This document shows, in pieces, positions 17,903 through 27,294 of a DNA stretch of 64,000 nucleotides. The stretch covers positions 2,418,001-2,482,000 of the forward strand of contig NZ_CP060394.1 in the NCBI RefSeq assembly GCF_014274465.1, in the 5' to 3' direction. The stretch comes from Alloacidobacterium dinghuense. GTDB taxonomy: Bacteria; Acidobacteriota; Terriglobia; Terriglobales; Acidobacteriaceae. Below the pieces are notes generated by a model, which searched no databases, was not told where the DNA came from, and saw only the letters and a program-made list of their open reading frames with translations. The number at the start of each line of letters is the position of its first letter. Position 1 is the first letter of the stretch. A program made the position numbers and the translations under genes.

Positions 17903-19336
17903 ATGAGCCGTCCTCTTCGCCTCTCCATGCATATGCTGGCAATCGCGTCTATCCTGATGATCGCTTCTCACCTGAAGGCGCAGGCTTCCGATGCAACTGC
18001 ATCGAGAAGCGAAGAGATTCGCGAACTACGACGCGAACTTGCGTCGATCAATGCACGCCTGACGAAGCTCGAAAATGAAGACAATGTCACTGTCGCCACC
18101 GCTGCGCCTGATGAAAACGCAGCGACGCTCAGCAGCGCGAGCATGGCGCTCGGCGCGAAGCAGTCCGAGACGGTGCAGCCTGTGGTTCAAACACTAACCG
18201 CGGCAGACCGCAAAACGCTCGACTTCTTGAACGGCACTACGATCAACATGATGTTCGACGGCTATTACGAGTACAACTTCAACGACCCCATTGGTCGCGT
18301 CAACCTGCTCCGCGCATACGACGTCAGCAGCAATGCCTTCAGCATCAATCAGGCCGATCTTGTTTTTGAACACGCCGTCGATCCAGCCAATGGCAAACGC
18401 TTCGGTGCCCGGATCGATCTGCAATTCGGCCAGGCGACCGAGACGCTCCAGGGTAATCCCGCTAATGAACCGCGCCCTGAAATCTACCGAAACATCTTCC
18501 AGGCCTACGGGACATATGTTGTTCCTGTAGGTAGCGGCCTCACCGTGGACATCGGAAAGTGGGCAAGCTCTCTGGGAATGGAAGGTAACTACACCAAAGA
18601 CCAGATCAACTACTCGCGCTCGTACTGGTTCGACTACCTGCCGTTTTACCATGCAGGCCTGCGCGCTACGTATGCATTTACGCCGCGACTGTCAGGCCAC
18701 TATTGGATGGTGAACGGCACGCAGCAGACTGAACCCACCAACGGCTTTAAAGATGAGATGGTCGGCTTCGAGGCGAAACCAATCAATTCCATCGACTGGA
18801 CATTCAACTATTATCTCGGCCAGGAACATCCCGATTTCGAGTACGTCACCAATGGACCGCCGGGATTGCCGGAACAACAGGGCCAGCCCTTTGAGCCAAT
18901 TACCAATTCCCCCAAAGGCAAGTTGAACATCTTTGATAGCTATGCAATCTGGACAACCACGCCCAAACTCACCTTCGCAATCGAAGGCGACTATGTGATC
19001 TCGCGCTACCAGACATACTCCGCCCCTCAGCACACAGACGGCGGCGCACTCTACGCGCGTTATCAGTTCAACCCGCTGCTCGCGCTGGGCGCACGCACAG
19101 AATATCTATCTGACCGTGGCGCGCTCTACAGCGGAAAAGTGCAGGCGCTCAAGGAATTCACATTCACCTTCGACCAGAACGTCGGCAACGGCTTTCTCGT
19201 ACGGGAAGAACTGCGCCACGATTTCTCGAACCAGCCGTACTTCCTGACCGATACGCTGGGCCACCTCAGCAACGATCAGACGACGGCCACTTTAGGGCTG
19301 ATCTGGTGGTTCGGCGCCAAACAAGGCGCATGGTAA
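17903..19336 (+). CDS. BBP2-type outer-membrane beta-barrel porin
   Basis: 477 aa from the ATG at 17903, preceded by GAGGA (17891-17895). A start 15 codons earlier is open but poorly placed. Signal peptide (to about LKAQA), then a short coiled coil (RREL..LTKLEN), as in porins anchored by an N-terminal helix. A long barrel rich in alternating aromatics follows (INMMFDGYYEYNFN, YWFDYLPFYHAGLR). It matches the putative beta-barrel porin-2 (OmpL-like) family. Substrate unknown. Confidence 0.8.
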   Translation: MSRPLRLSMHMLAIASILMIASHLKAQASDATASRSEEIRELRRELASINARLTKLENEDNVTVATAAPDENAATLSSASMALGAKQSETVQPVVQTLTAADRKTLDFLNGTTINMMFDGYYEYNFNDPIGRVNLLRAYDVSSNAFSINQADLVFEHAVDPANGKRFGARIDLQFGQATETLQGNPANEPRPEIYRNIFQAYGTYVVPVGSGLTVDIGKWASSLGMEGNYTKDQINYSRSYWFDYLPFYHAGLRATYAFTPRLSGHYWMVNGTQQTEPTNGFKDEMVGFEAKPINSIDWTFNYYLGQEHPDFEYVTNGPPGLPEQQGQPFEPITNSPKGKLNIFDSYAIWTTTPKLTFAIEGDYVISRYQTYSAPQHTDGGALYARYQFNPLLALGARTEYLSDRGALYSGKVQALKEFTFTFDQNVGNGFLVREELRHDFSNQPYFLTDTLGHLSNDQTTATLGLIWWFGAKQGAW

Positions 19337-19401
19337 CGTCGATGAAACGAAATGCCCCGTAGTTTCACTAGTCAGTGAGCCTTAGAGCGGAGCGCATTTC
19401 T

Positions 19402-19947
19402 ATGTCTGCATTACCGTGCATCAAAGCGTCGTATTTCTATGCGGAACCGGATCCGGCTCGTCTCCGGGCCGAGCAGCAGTGTCGTGATTCGTGGCGAGAC
19501 CTCTCCCTGCCTCTGCCTTTGCCTGAGGCACAGGTTATAGCCTTGTGCAAGATCGCGACGCACTTAAACTTCAAAGGGGCGAACGCTTCTTCATGTTTGA
19601 TCGCAATCTTTACGGGCCAGGATGCAGCCGGAAAACTCATGGCTGCTGAAGCGCTGGCATACGAAGTGCAACGGACGCTGTATCGCATTGACCTGAGCGA
19701 AATTGGAGAATTCCTTGCCGAAGACGGGAAAAGACGACTCACACAGATGGTTGCCGCAGCTCGGACTGAGAATGCGATTTTGATAATCGACAATGCGGAC
19801 GATTTGCCAGGCCCATTGCTAAAACTACTGGCAGCCTACTCCGGACTCTCGATTCTCATGACGGATGCATCTCATGAGAGATCGAGCCCCATGTATCGTT
19901 CAGCCCACTACGTCGTCGACTTTCCGTTTCAGACCGAAACTGAATAG
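19402..19947 (+). CDS. Degenerate AAA-ATPase-like protein
   Basis: 181 aa from the ATG at 19402; a GTG nine codons upstream is also open. The core recalls the AAA ATPases that accompany contractile-injection-like systems: FTGQDAAGKLMAAEALAYE in place of GxSGTGKTxAAExLA, then LYRIDLSEI, AILIIDNADDL and SGLSILMTD, ending YVVDFPF. The Walker A Ser/Thr is Leu, the Walker B glutamate is Asn, and the arginine finger and lid are missing. Catalysis is therefore unlikely. Role unknown. Confidence 0.6.
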   Translation: MSALPCIKASYFYAEPDPARLRAEQQCRDSWRDLSLPLPLPEAQVIALCKIATHLNFKGANASSCLIAIFTGQDAAGKLMAAEALAYEVQRTLYRIDLSEIGEFLAEDGKRRLTQMVAAARTENAILIIDNADDLPGPLLKLLAAYSGLSILMTDASHERSSPMYRSAHYVVDFPFQTETE

Positions 19948-19967
19948 TCCGCATCCATCTCTGATTA

Positions 19968-20009
19968 AGCAGACCCGGCCTGCTGTGAAACTACGCAGGC
20001 CGGCCTGCT
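19968..20009. terminator. Bidirectional hairpin between convergent genes
   Basis: Arms AGCAGACCCGGCCTGC and GCAGGCCGGCCTGCT pair almost perfectly around an 11-base loop. The hairpin lies between the AAA-like gene (+) and the lectin/propeller gene (-). Confidence 0.7.
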
Positions 20010-20020
20010 TGCCTAATCTC

Positions 20021-23000
20021 TTACTGCGTGAGCGCAGTCTGTGTATAGGTCCAGTTCAGGATTTTCTGCAGCGCTAATAACCCTCCTGTGCCGCCAGTAA
20101 ATCCAACGTATGCCGAGTTCGCATGAACGATCGATGGAATGTTCACTGTGAATTTCTGCGCAAATGTTTTGCTGGTCGTCAGATCTGTCAGCGTAAGAGT
20201 TACAGTTGTTCCGTCATAGCTCACATTCGCCAGCATCGGATCGCCGCTATGCAGATTGATCCCGGATGAAGTCATATCAATGGCAGGGATCGTAGGGGAC
20301 GCGCCGCCGGTATAGAGCCCCGTTGAATTTGCGCCCTCTCCCTGATTGCTGTAAAGGTCAAACTTAATCGCTGCGCTGTTTGGTATGCCGCCCGTACCGC
20401 CTGGAGTGTCCGGCCCATAGCCCAGTCCTCCGCCATTCGGCCCGAGCGCAGTTGGCGCATTGGATTGAATGGTGAAGGTGAATCCGTCTGCCGCAGCGTT
20501 CAGCAGCTGGAATGTAAAGCTCGTTTGGAACTGTCGTATATCAACTGGCGCATTGAAGAAGACGCTGCCCCCTTCATGCGTTGCGGCATTATCCGTTACT
20601 TTCAATGTGCCGTCATTCAAGTTGGCTGCACTGCCGTTAAACGTGAGCCCCTGTGCCCCTGCGAATCCGCGGGCAAAGTTGATCGCCTCACCCCCATCCT
20701 GAATGACATAGGCAGTCGTGGCAACATTGCTCTGCCCTACTCCAGAAACGAACGCAATTGCCTTTACCGTCTGCGAGCCAATGATCATAAACGGACCGGA
20801 GTAGCGCGTTGACGCGACCGTCGGCGTACTGCCGTCTGTGGTGTAGTAAATCTGCGCTCCGGAAGCAGGCTGAGAGATCGAAACCACTTGCGACGAAGTG
20901 TAGGTTCCCGCAGCCGGAGATATTGCTGGTAGTGCAACAGACGGAGGCTGTATCACATAGGAACCCGTGACGATGGGGCTGTCACTGTAATTGGCAGCAC
21001 TGGCGAAGGTCTTGATCGTCAGCGAATTCCCACTCACCTGAATCGGCGCACTGTATACCGCCGACGTGTGGCTCGGCTGCGATCCGTCCATCGTGTAGTA
21101 AATCGTTGCATTCGGCGTCAGGCTGCTCAGCGACACCTGCACTGCATTCGTATACGTCCCCGGCGCAGGGCTGAACGTGGGATCGGCCGTCACCTGCGCG
21201 CTCACAGGCGTAAACGTCCAGCTCAATATGTTCGTCGTCACCGTCGACCCACCCGTGCCTCCGGTGAATCCTGCATACCCCTGGCTCGTTCCCAGCGCTC
21301 CTGGGATATTCACTGGAAACGTCGTCGCGTACGATGCCGACGTATTCGTGTCCGTGATCGACACCTGCAACGCCGTTCCGTTGTAGACCAGGTGCACATG
21401 GAAGACATCCCCGCTGGTCAGCACAATCCCGCTGCCCGTCAGGTCGGTGGCCGGAGTCATCGGCTGCGCTCCGCCCGTATACACCCCAATCGAATCCTTC
21501 CCTTCGCCCTGGTTGTTATAAATGTCGAACTTCAGCGCAAAGCTGTTGGAGATCGTCGCATAGCCCAGCGATCCGCCGGAAGAACCCTTCGCCGTCGCGC
21601 CGTTGCTCTGAATAGCAAAGGTAAAACCATCGGCGACCGGATTCTGCATCTGGAAGATGAAGTCTGAGGTAAAGGCAGACACATTCACCGGCGTAGTCGC
21701 CCAGGCTGTTCCAGCCAGGAAGGTTGCGTTATTCGTCAGCTGCAATGCGCTGAGCGCGCTGTTGATCTGTGCGCTGCCGTTCAGCGCAATTCCAGCCGTG
21801 CCCGTGAAGCCGCTGCCAAAGTTGATGCCCTGCCCCGTCGTCTGAATCACATAAGCAGCGCTGCCCACCTGGCTCACCGAATAGCCTGGGGCCATGGCGA
21901 TGGCATCGATCGCCTGGTTGCCGCTCACCGAAATCGGACTCGAATACACGCTGGAACTTGCCGTCGGCGTCGATCCGTCCGTCGTGTAGTAGATCGTTGA
22001 ACCTGCTGTCCTACTCGTAATCGCTACCGTCTGCGCCCCGATATACGTCCCCCCTGACGGGGTAAACATGGGAACAACGGCGGCTGGCGGCAGAATGGTA
22101 ATCGTCGCCGATGTCACGGGGCTCGGCGCGTTGCCTGCTGCAACGGCCATCGCTGAAACCTTCACAGTGCCGCTGCTGATGGTCAACGGACCGCTGTAAA
22201 CAGATGAGGCAGTCGTCGGCGTAGAACCATCGATCGTGTAGTAGATGACAGCGCCACTGATTGCATCGGTTATGGTGACTTTCTGAGCCGTTGCAAATGA
22301 ACCAGTACTCGGAGAAATCGCGGGAGTCTGCGTAGCTACAGCTGCATTGGAAACAAAGGTCCAGGTAAGAATCTTCTGGCTCGATGACAAACCGCCCGTA
22401 CCACCGGTAAATCCAACGTATGCAGCATTGCCTCCTACAATCTGAGGAATGTTGATCGCAAAGTTTTGCGAGAACGACTTGCCGGTGACCGCGTCGGCAA
22501 TCGTCATGGTTAACGTTGTCCCATCGTACGCCATATGCGCATTTATCGTGTCGCCGCTGTTCAACGTGACTCCGGACGAAGTCATATCGATAGCGGGAAT
22601 GGTGGGGCTTGCACCGTTCGTATAAAGCCCGGTAGAGTCGGAACCTTCCCCGCTGTTGTTGTAGAAGTCGAATTTAATCGCAACGCTTTTGGGTATCCCT
22701 CCCGTGCCGGTTGTGGTGTAAGGCCCGTAACCTAACCCTCCGCCTGAAGGGCCGAGCGCCTTCGGTCCCTGCGCCTGGATCGTGAACGTGAAGCCATCGG
22801 CGTGAGCATCGGAGAGCTGGAACGAAAAGTCGTTGGTAAACGACTGAACATTCATGAGCGCGTTATAGAAAACGCTGCCGGCCTGAAACGTCCCGCCACT
22901 CGTCAGCTGCAAACGGCTGTCGTCGCTATGCAACGCACTGCCATTCAGAGTCAATCCTGTAACCGAAGAAAACCCGCTTCCAAAATTAATGCCCGCGCCT

Positions 23001-25201
23001 GAGTACTGAATCGAATACGTTCCTCCACCAATAATGCTCGGCGTCAGGCTGCTGGTCGCCATAGCCTGCACCGTTTCCGTACTATTCACAGTGATCGGAC
23101 CGTTGTACTTGGGAGAATTCACCGTCGGCGTGGAGCCGTCAGTCGTGTAGTAAATCACCGCCCCAGGCGCGGCATCGCTCAGTGTGACAACCTGCGCCGA
23201 AGTATAGGAACCAGGAGCAGGCGTAAAGACCGGAGCTGGCGTCTGCGTTAGAAAGGTGAAGATGGCAGAGCTTGAGCTCTGCAAATAGCCCGGCGCGCTC
23301 ACAACCGCGCGAATCGTGGTCCCCGTGGAAATAGTAAAAGGCCCTGAATATGGAATCGCCGCAGGAGTCGGAATTGTCCCGTCTGTCGTGTAGTAGATGG
23401 AACTGCTCGGGATAGAGCTGGTGATCGCGACTTGCTTTGGCCCCGCAAAGCTGCCCCCATCTGGATTGATTACCGGAGGTGGCGCCTGTTGCACTCCGTT
23501 GAGCGGGCCATAGACGTCTACCTGATACGCAGCACCTACATATACTTTCCCATTTGTAACTACAGGAACGACGAATTTCGTCGCCGGGCCTGCATCATCG
23601 CGGGCTGTATTCGTGTCACTCTTGTAAATCGGGTTGATCGCATTGTTGGCATCAAATGCATATAGAACCGCCGACCCATTCGAGTTATACGCATCGCTTC
23701 TAACTGCCCAGACAATCCCGCTTTGTGGGCCGTTGGAAGATATAACCGGACTGGCGCCTGGAAACCCTGAGTTAACGCTCGCGGTATTGCTCGGTGTTGT
23801 GCTCAACAGCCCATTCGTAAGATCGAACCGCTTGAGCGTATCTCCATTGCCCCACATGTAGACGTGTCCGTTCCAGTACGCTGGAGTACTCCACAATCCA
23901 GCGGTCTGGCCCAAAATATCCTGAATGATATTCGTGTTAGAGGTTCCTCCAGGCGCATATCCACCAAGGCTATCGCGATCGAGAAGAAGGATTCGCCCCT
24001 CTTTGCCGACTTGCAGTAATTCGTGAGTGTGCAAGCCCGGCTGATCGGGAAGCATCAATTCTCCGCCTGATCCCTGATCGAGGTCTCCATTAGAAAGCGT
24101 GGCCTGGTTGAATGGAGTAAATGCGCTGCCGGGCGTGAAGCTTCCATTCGCGAGATCGAGGCGAACGATGCTGTCACCATAATCCACATTCGCCGACAGT
24201 GGAGGATAGCTTGTATAAGAGCCGTTGCCAGTCGAAAGAAAGATGCGTCCGCCATTACTCCCCGTATCGACGGGCAACCCAGCACCGGCACCCCACACAC
24301 CATTGCCGTATCCGTTGGGAGAGAGACAGATAACTCCCGTTTGCTGCAGAGTGCTGGCGTTGTAGGCCATCACCCACCCGTGCCATGGCCCGTTATCTCC
24401 GTGTGAACCAAACGCTATATAGAGGTAACCGCCAAAGAGATCGAGAGCCACACGATTCATTTGCCATGTCGGGCTGAACGCAATTCGCCCACCCGAACTT
24501 CCATTTCCGTTACCGGTGACAGTTGCAGAGATCGGCAGCGATGGACTGCCCCCTTGCTCCGCGCCCGTGATCATGTTCAACGCGTGAATGCGTTGAACAT
24601 ACGTTCCGTTTTCCTTCGTCTTCGCTACAACGTAGAGAGTCCGGCTCGCCAGGTCATATACCGGAGTCGACGTAATCCCAATCTCGGGAACAATGTCATG
24701 GGTTCCAATATCCGTACTCGGCACCGTCGTCGCGCCTGCGGCTGCGCCATGCGTTGGGTCAAGCATGCTCGCCTTCCACAATGGCAGCCCATTCGCTCCG
24801 CCATTCGTGTCCGCGTCAAACGCATACACGCTGTCATGCTCGGTCGCAATGTAGATAACATTGTGAACGAGACCATCCGACATCGTGATACCGCTGACAT
24901 AAAGCGGTTGCGCATAGACATACCCATCCACGGCTATGCTGAACAACTTGCCGAAACTCGTAGTGTTCACGTTCGCAGGCGTCAGCAGCGTCTCCTGCGT
25001 ATTCGCACCTGCATGCATATTGTCATATCGCCATGTAGGAACATTGACCGCCGTGGCTGTCTGCGCGCTTGCCCCGATCGCCTTCATCGCGAACACAACC
25101 AGGAACATCGACGAGAGACAGACTCCGCCGGATCGGCAAATCAGCTTTCTGACATCGGCAGCGAAAGACTTAAGAACCTGGGAAGTAAAAATAGATTGCA
25201 C
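20021..25201 (-). CDS. Giant exported beta-propeller / chitobiase-repeat / lectin-repeat protein
   Basis: 1726 aa. A long signal region ends near ASAQ (residue 47). Residues about 55-570 form a PQQ-like (quinoprotein-type) propeller with repeated YIATEHDSVYAFDADT-like blades. After that comes a strict three-fold module: two chitobiase/hexosaminidase C-terminal type repeats (IYYTTDGSTPT signature, six in all) followed by one legume-lectin-like domain of about 225 aa (INFGSGF ... DGFTFTIQ ... GEGxDSxGxYT ... GFTGGTGG), three in all, the last ending at the C-terminus. No catalytic site is seen. Probably a secreted or surface glycan-binding adhesin; that role is inferred. Confidence 0.8.
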   Translation of the reverse strand: MQSIFTSQVLKSFAADVRKLICRSGGVCLSSMFLVVFAMKAIGASAQTATAVNVPTWRYDNMHAGANTQETLLTPANVNTTSFGKLFSIAVDGYVYAQPLYVSGITMSDGLVHNVIYIATEHDSVYAFDADTNGGANGLPLWKASMLDPTHGAAAGATTVPSTDIGTHDIVPEIGITSTPVYDLASRTLYVVAKTKENGTYVQRIHALNMITGAEQGGSPSLPISATVTGNGNGSSGGRIAFSPTWQMNRVALDLFGGYLYIAFGSHGDNGPWHGWVMAYNASTLQQTGVICLSPNGYGNGVWGAGAGLPVDTGSNGGRIFLSTGNGSYTSYPPLSANVDYGDSIVRLDLANGSFTPGSAFTPFNQATLSNGDLDQGSGGELMLPDQPGLHTHELLQVGKEGRILLLDRDSLGGYAPGGTSNTNIIQDILGQTAGLWSTPAYWNGHVYMWGNGDTLKRFDLTNGLLSTTPSNTASVNSGFPGASPVISSNGPQSGIVWAVRSDAYNSNGSAVLYAFDANNAINPIYKSDTNTARDDAGPATKFVVPVVTNGKVYVGAAYQVDVYGPLNGVQQAPPPVINPDGGSFAGPKQVAITSSIPSSSIYYTTDGTIPTPAAIPYSGPFTISTGTTIRAVVSAPGYLQSSSSAIFTFLTQTPAPVFTPAPGSYTSAQVVTLSDAAPGAVIYYTTDGSTPTVNSPKYNGPITVNSTETVQAMATSSLTPSIIGGGTYSIQYSGAGINFGSGFSSVTGLTLNGSALHSDDSRLQLTSGGTFQAGSVFYNALMNVQSFTNDFSFQLSDAHADGFTFTIQAQGPKALGPSGGGLGYGPYTTTGTGGIPKSVAIKFDFYNNSGEGSDSTGLYTNGASPTIPAIDMTSSGVTLNSGDTINAHMAYDGTTLTMTIADAVTGKSFSQNFAINIPQIVGGNAAYVGFTGGTGGLSSSQKILTWTFVSNAAVATQTPAISPSTGSFATAQKVTITDAISGAVIYYTIDGSTPTTASSVYSGPLTISSGTVKVSAMAVAAGNAPSPVTSATITILPPAAVVPMFTPSGGTYIGAQTVAITSRTAGSTIYYTTDGSTPTASSSVYSSPISVSGNQAIDAIAMAPGYSVSQVGSAAYVIQTTGQGINFGSGFTGTAGIALNGSAQINSALSALQLTNNATFLAGTAWATTPVNVSAFTSDFIFQMQNPVADGFTFAIQSNGATAKGSSGGSLGYATISNSFALKFDIYNNQGEGKDSIGVYTGGAQPMTPATDLTGSGIVLTSGDVFHVHLVYNGTALQVSITDTNTSASYATTFPVNIPGALGTSQGYAGFTGGTGGSTVTTNILSWTFTPVSAQVTADPTFSPAPGTYTNAVQVSLSSLTPNATIYYTMDGSQPSHTSAVYSAPIQVSGNSLTIKTFASAANYSDSPIVTGSYVIQPPSVALPAISPAAGTYTSSQVVSISQPASGAQIYYTTDGSTPTVASTRYSGPFMIIGSQTVKAIAFVSGVGQSNVATTAYVIQDGGEAINFARGFAGAQGLTFNGSAANLNDGTLKVTDNAATHEGGSVFFNAPVDIRQFQTSFTFQLLNAAADGFTFTIQSNAPTALGPNGGGLGYGPDTPGGTGGIPNSAAIKFDLYSNQGEGANSTGLYTGGASPTIPAIDMTSSGINLHSGDPMLANVSYDGTTVTLTLTDLTTSKTFAQKFTVNIPSIVHANSAYVGFTGGTGGLLALQKILNWTYTQTALTQ

Positions 25202-25637
25202 GTGATCGCATCCATGAGGGGGTGTCTAGTTTTTGTTCACTCTCAGGGAGTTCGCGCTTGATGCGTCTCGTGCAAAAATCCGCAACAATTTATTGTTGCG
25301 ATTCCCCAGAGCGTTACTTGCCCTCCCGCAGGGTGCAATTCATCGGCCACGAACCATCGACAGAAAGCCACCGTGGCACTCATCATGAAAAGCTGGGATT
25401 CTTGTCCGTATTTTTCTCTTTGCAGTAAGAAAGAAGCAGATCACGTCGGAAGAAAAGGAGATTACGATTTTTGCAAGCAGTTACTACTTTTGGTTAACCC
25501 TTAACAAGCATTCGTAGGCTCGTCATGCCTTTAGACATGCAGAGCTGTTACCAAAATGCGAACTTTCCCTAGTTACTCATGTTGATTACCGCTGCTGCAA
25601 TTTGCGTCGGCGCTATGCAAGCGGTCAGGATGGTTAC
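25202..25637. other. Divergent intergenic region
   Basis: 436 bp between two divergent genes for exported proteins. No RNA motif or confident gene is visible. It must hold both promoters, but I cannot pick clear -35/-10 pairs. Confidence 0.5.
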
Positions 25638-26423
25638 ATGCTCAATGTGAAGATCTTGGCGACCGTGGCGCTGTTAATCGCTATACCAGTACCAATCCAC
25701 GCAGAAGACGGAATAGCGTGGGAGGTGCATGGCAACTGGTACGCAAATCAGATTGCTCTTCGCAAGGGTGATGCGATCGCTCCCGGTGCAGTTTTGACCG
25801 CTGCTGCCTCCACCGGTGCATCGATGCTCATTCTGCTGCCCGACGGCCAGCGGCTCCTCTTTGATTGCCACAACGCACCCAGTTGCACGCAGGGATTTCG
25901 CGTGCCTTCCTTGATCGCAAAGCCCGACGAGGATGCGATGGATTTGTTCGCTGCTGTCCGGGGCGCGATGCGTCGCCCCATGCTCATCATGACCACTCCG
26001 CTGCCGGCTACCACAATGGAGACGGAATCAGTCATTGCAATACAAGAAGACGGAAGGATTCGCCTGAAGCAGATATTTACTACGCTACCTCCAGGTCAAT
26101 ATCGAATGAGCTTGCAGGGTGAAGGCGATGCGCAGCCATCTGTGCAATCGCTGGCGTGGTCAGGGCCGCATGACGAAACAACGCTGCCTCTTCCGCATCC
26201 TGGGATGTATCGCCTGCAACTTTACGGAAGTTTAGGCGGAGAGCGCATGCGCATCGTGTTGCTGGCCGAGTCGGCCAGCCTATTCCCGGCAAGGCAAAAA
26301 GCATTCACGGAAGCAAGAGCGGATCTCCGGGAGTGGAACGAGACCTTCCCCGGATGGCCTGTACACCAGTGGTTGCAGTTATTCCTTCAATCCATGTCAC
26401 AACCTGAAAGCGCCAAACCATAA
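25638..26423 (+). CDS. Exported protein of unknown function
   Basis: 261 aa from the ATG at 25638 (MLNVKILATVALL). The longer open frame adds 12 unlikely residues. Signal peptide cleaved after PIHAE. Residues about 20-85 (WEVHGNWYANQIALRKGDAI ... LLPDGQRLLFDC) recall FecR-like sensor segments of acidobacterial proteins. The rest, including two cysteines and a C-terminal helical stretch, is unrecognised. Function unknown. Confidence 0.65.
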   Translation: MLNVKILATVALLIAIPVPIHAEDGIAWEVHGNWYANQIALRKGDAIAPGAVLTAAASTGASMLILLPDGQRLLFDCHNAPSCTQGFRVPSLIAKPDEDAMDLFAAVRGAMRRPMLIMTTPLPATTMETESVIAIQEDGRIRLKQIFTTLPPGQYRMSLQGEGDAQPSVQSLAWSGPHDETTLPLPHPGMYRLQLYGSLGGERMRIVLLAESASLFPARQKAFTEARADLREWNETFPGWPVHQWLQLFLQSMSQPESAKP

Positions 26424-26475
26424 CTCGCGTCCTCGGCTCACATATAAGACAATCAAGATTCGAGCCGCATTTGAC

Positions 26476-27252
26476 ATGACCAGCCCCACCTTTCACCTGA
26501 GTGGAAAAACTGCCGTCGTACTTGGCGGAACTTCTGGCATCGGCCGCGCAATTGCCCTCGGCTTCGCCAATGCCGGAGCCGACGTCATAGCCTCGTCCCG
26601 TCGTCTGTCTGAAGTCGAACAAGCCGCCTCCGAGATCGAAGGCCTGGGACGTCGCTCGCTAACGCTCGCTGCAGACGTACTGAATCGCCCCTCGCTTGAA
26701 ACTTTGCATGCAAAAGTGATGGAAACGTTTGGACGTATCGACATTCTTGTGAACTCTGCCGGAATCACGCAACGTGTTCCAACGCTCGACTGTTCCGAAG
26801 AAGATTGGAGCCGCGTCCTTGACACGAATCTAACCGGCACCTTTCGCGCCTGCCAGATCTTCGGCAAAACAATGACCGCCCAGCGTTACGGCCGGATCAT
26901 CAACATCGCTTCTCTGGGAACGTTCGTCGCCTTTCATGAAGTGGCAGCATATTGCGCCAGCAAAGCCGCCATCGGCTCCTTAACAAGATCGTTGGCTATC
27001 GAACTTGCGCGCGATGGGGTATGCGTGAATGCCATCGCGCCGGGCATCTTTCCCACTTCGCTCAACGAGGACCTGCTCAACACCACTGACCGCGGACAGG
27101 AGTTGCACATGCGAATTCCAATGCAGCGCTTCGGTGGAGCGGACGAGTTGGTCGGCGCGGCAGTTTTTCTTGCATCAGAAGCTGCTTCCTATGTCACGGG
27201 GCAGATTATGATCGTCGACGGAGGATATCTCGCAAGCGGAGTCAATCAATAA
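26476..27252 (+). CDS. SDR-family oxidoreductase, probable sugar-acid dehydrogenase
   Basis: 258 aa, classical short-chain dehydrogenase. Nucleotide loop VLGGTSGIGRA, structural VNSAG, catalytic YCASK and a C-terminal GQIMIVDGGYLASG. It resembles gluconate 5-dehydrogenase / KduD enzymes. It lies 42 bp before mannonate dehydratase, so a role as the fructuronate/mannonate oxidoreductase of that pathway is likely but inferred. No obvious Shine-Dalgarno sequence precedes the ATG. Confidence 0.8.
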   Translation: MTSPTFHLSGKTAVVLGGTSGIGRAIALGFANAGADVIASSRRLSEVEQAASEIEGLGRRSLTLAADVLNRPSLETLHAKVMETFGRIDILVNSAGITQRVPTLDCSEEDWSRVLDTNLTGTFRACQIFGKTMTAQRYGRIINIASLGTFVAFHEVAAYCASKAAIGSLTRSLAIELARDGVCVNAIAPGIFPTSLNEDLLNTTDRGQELHMRIPMQRFGGADELVGAAVFLASEAASYVTGQIMIVDGGYLASGVNQ

Positions 27253-27294
27253 CTCCAATGCCAGTGTTCAACTATAGCTCCCAGGAACCTTGAA

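Noticed and set aside
25310-25420. Cyclic-di-GMP-type riboswitch in the divergent gap
   Set aside because: Some phrases are suggestive, but the conserved core of the known classes is not present.
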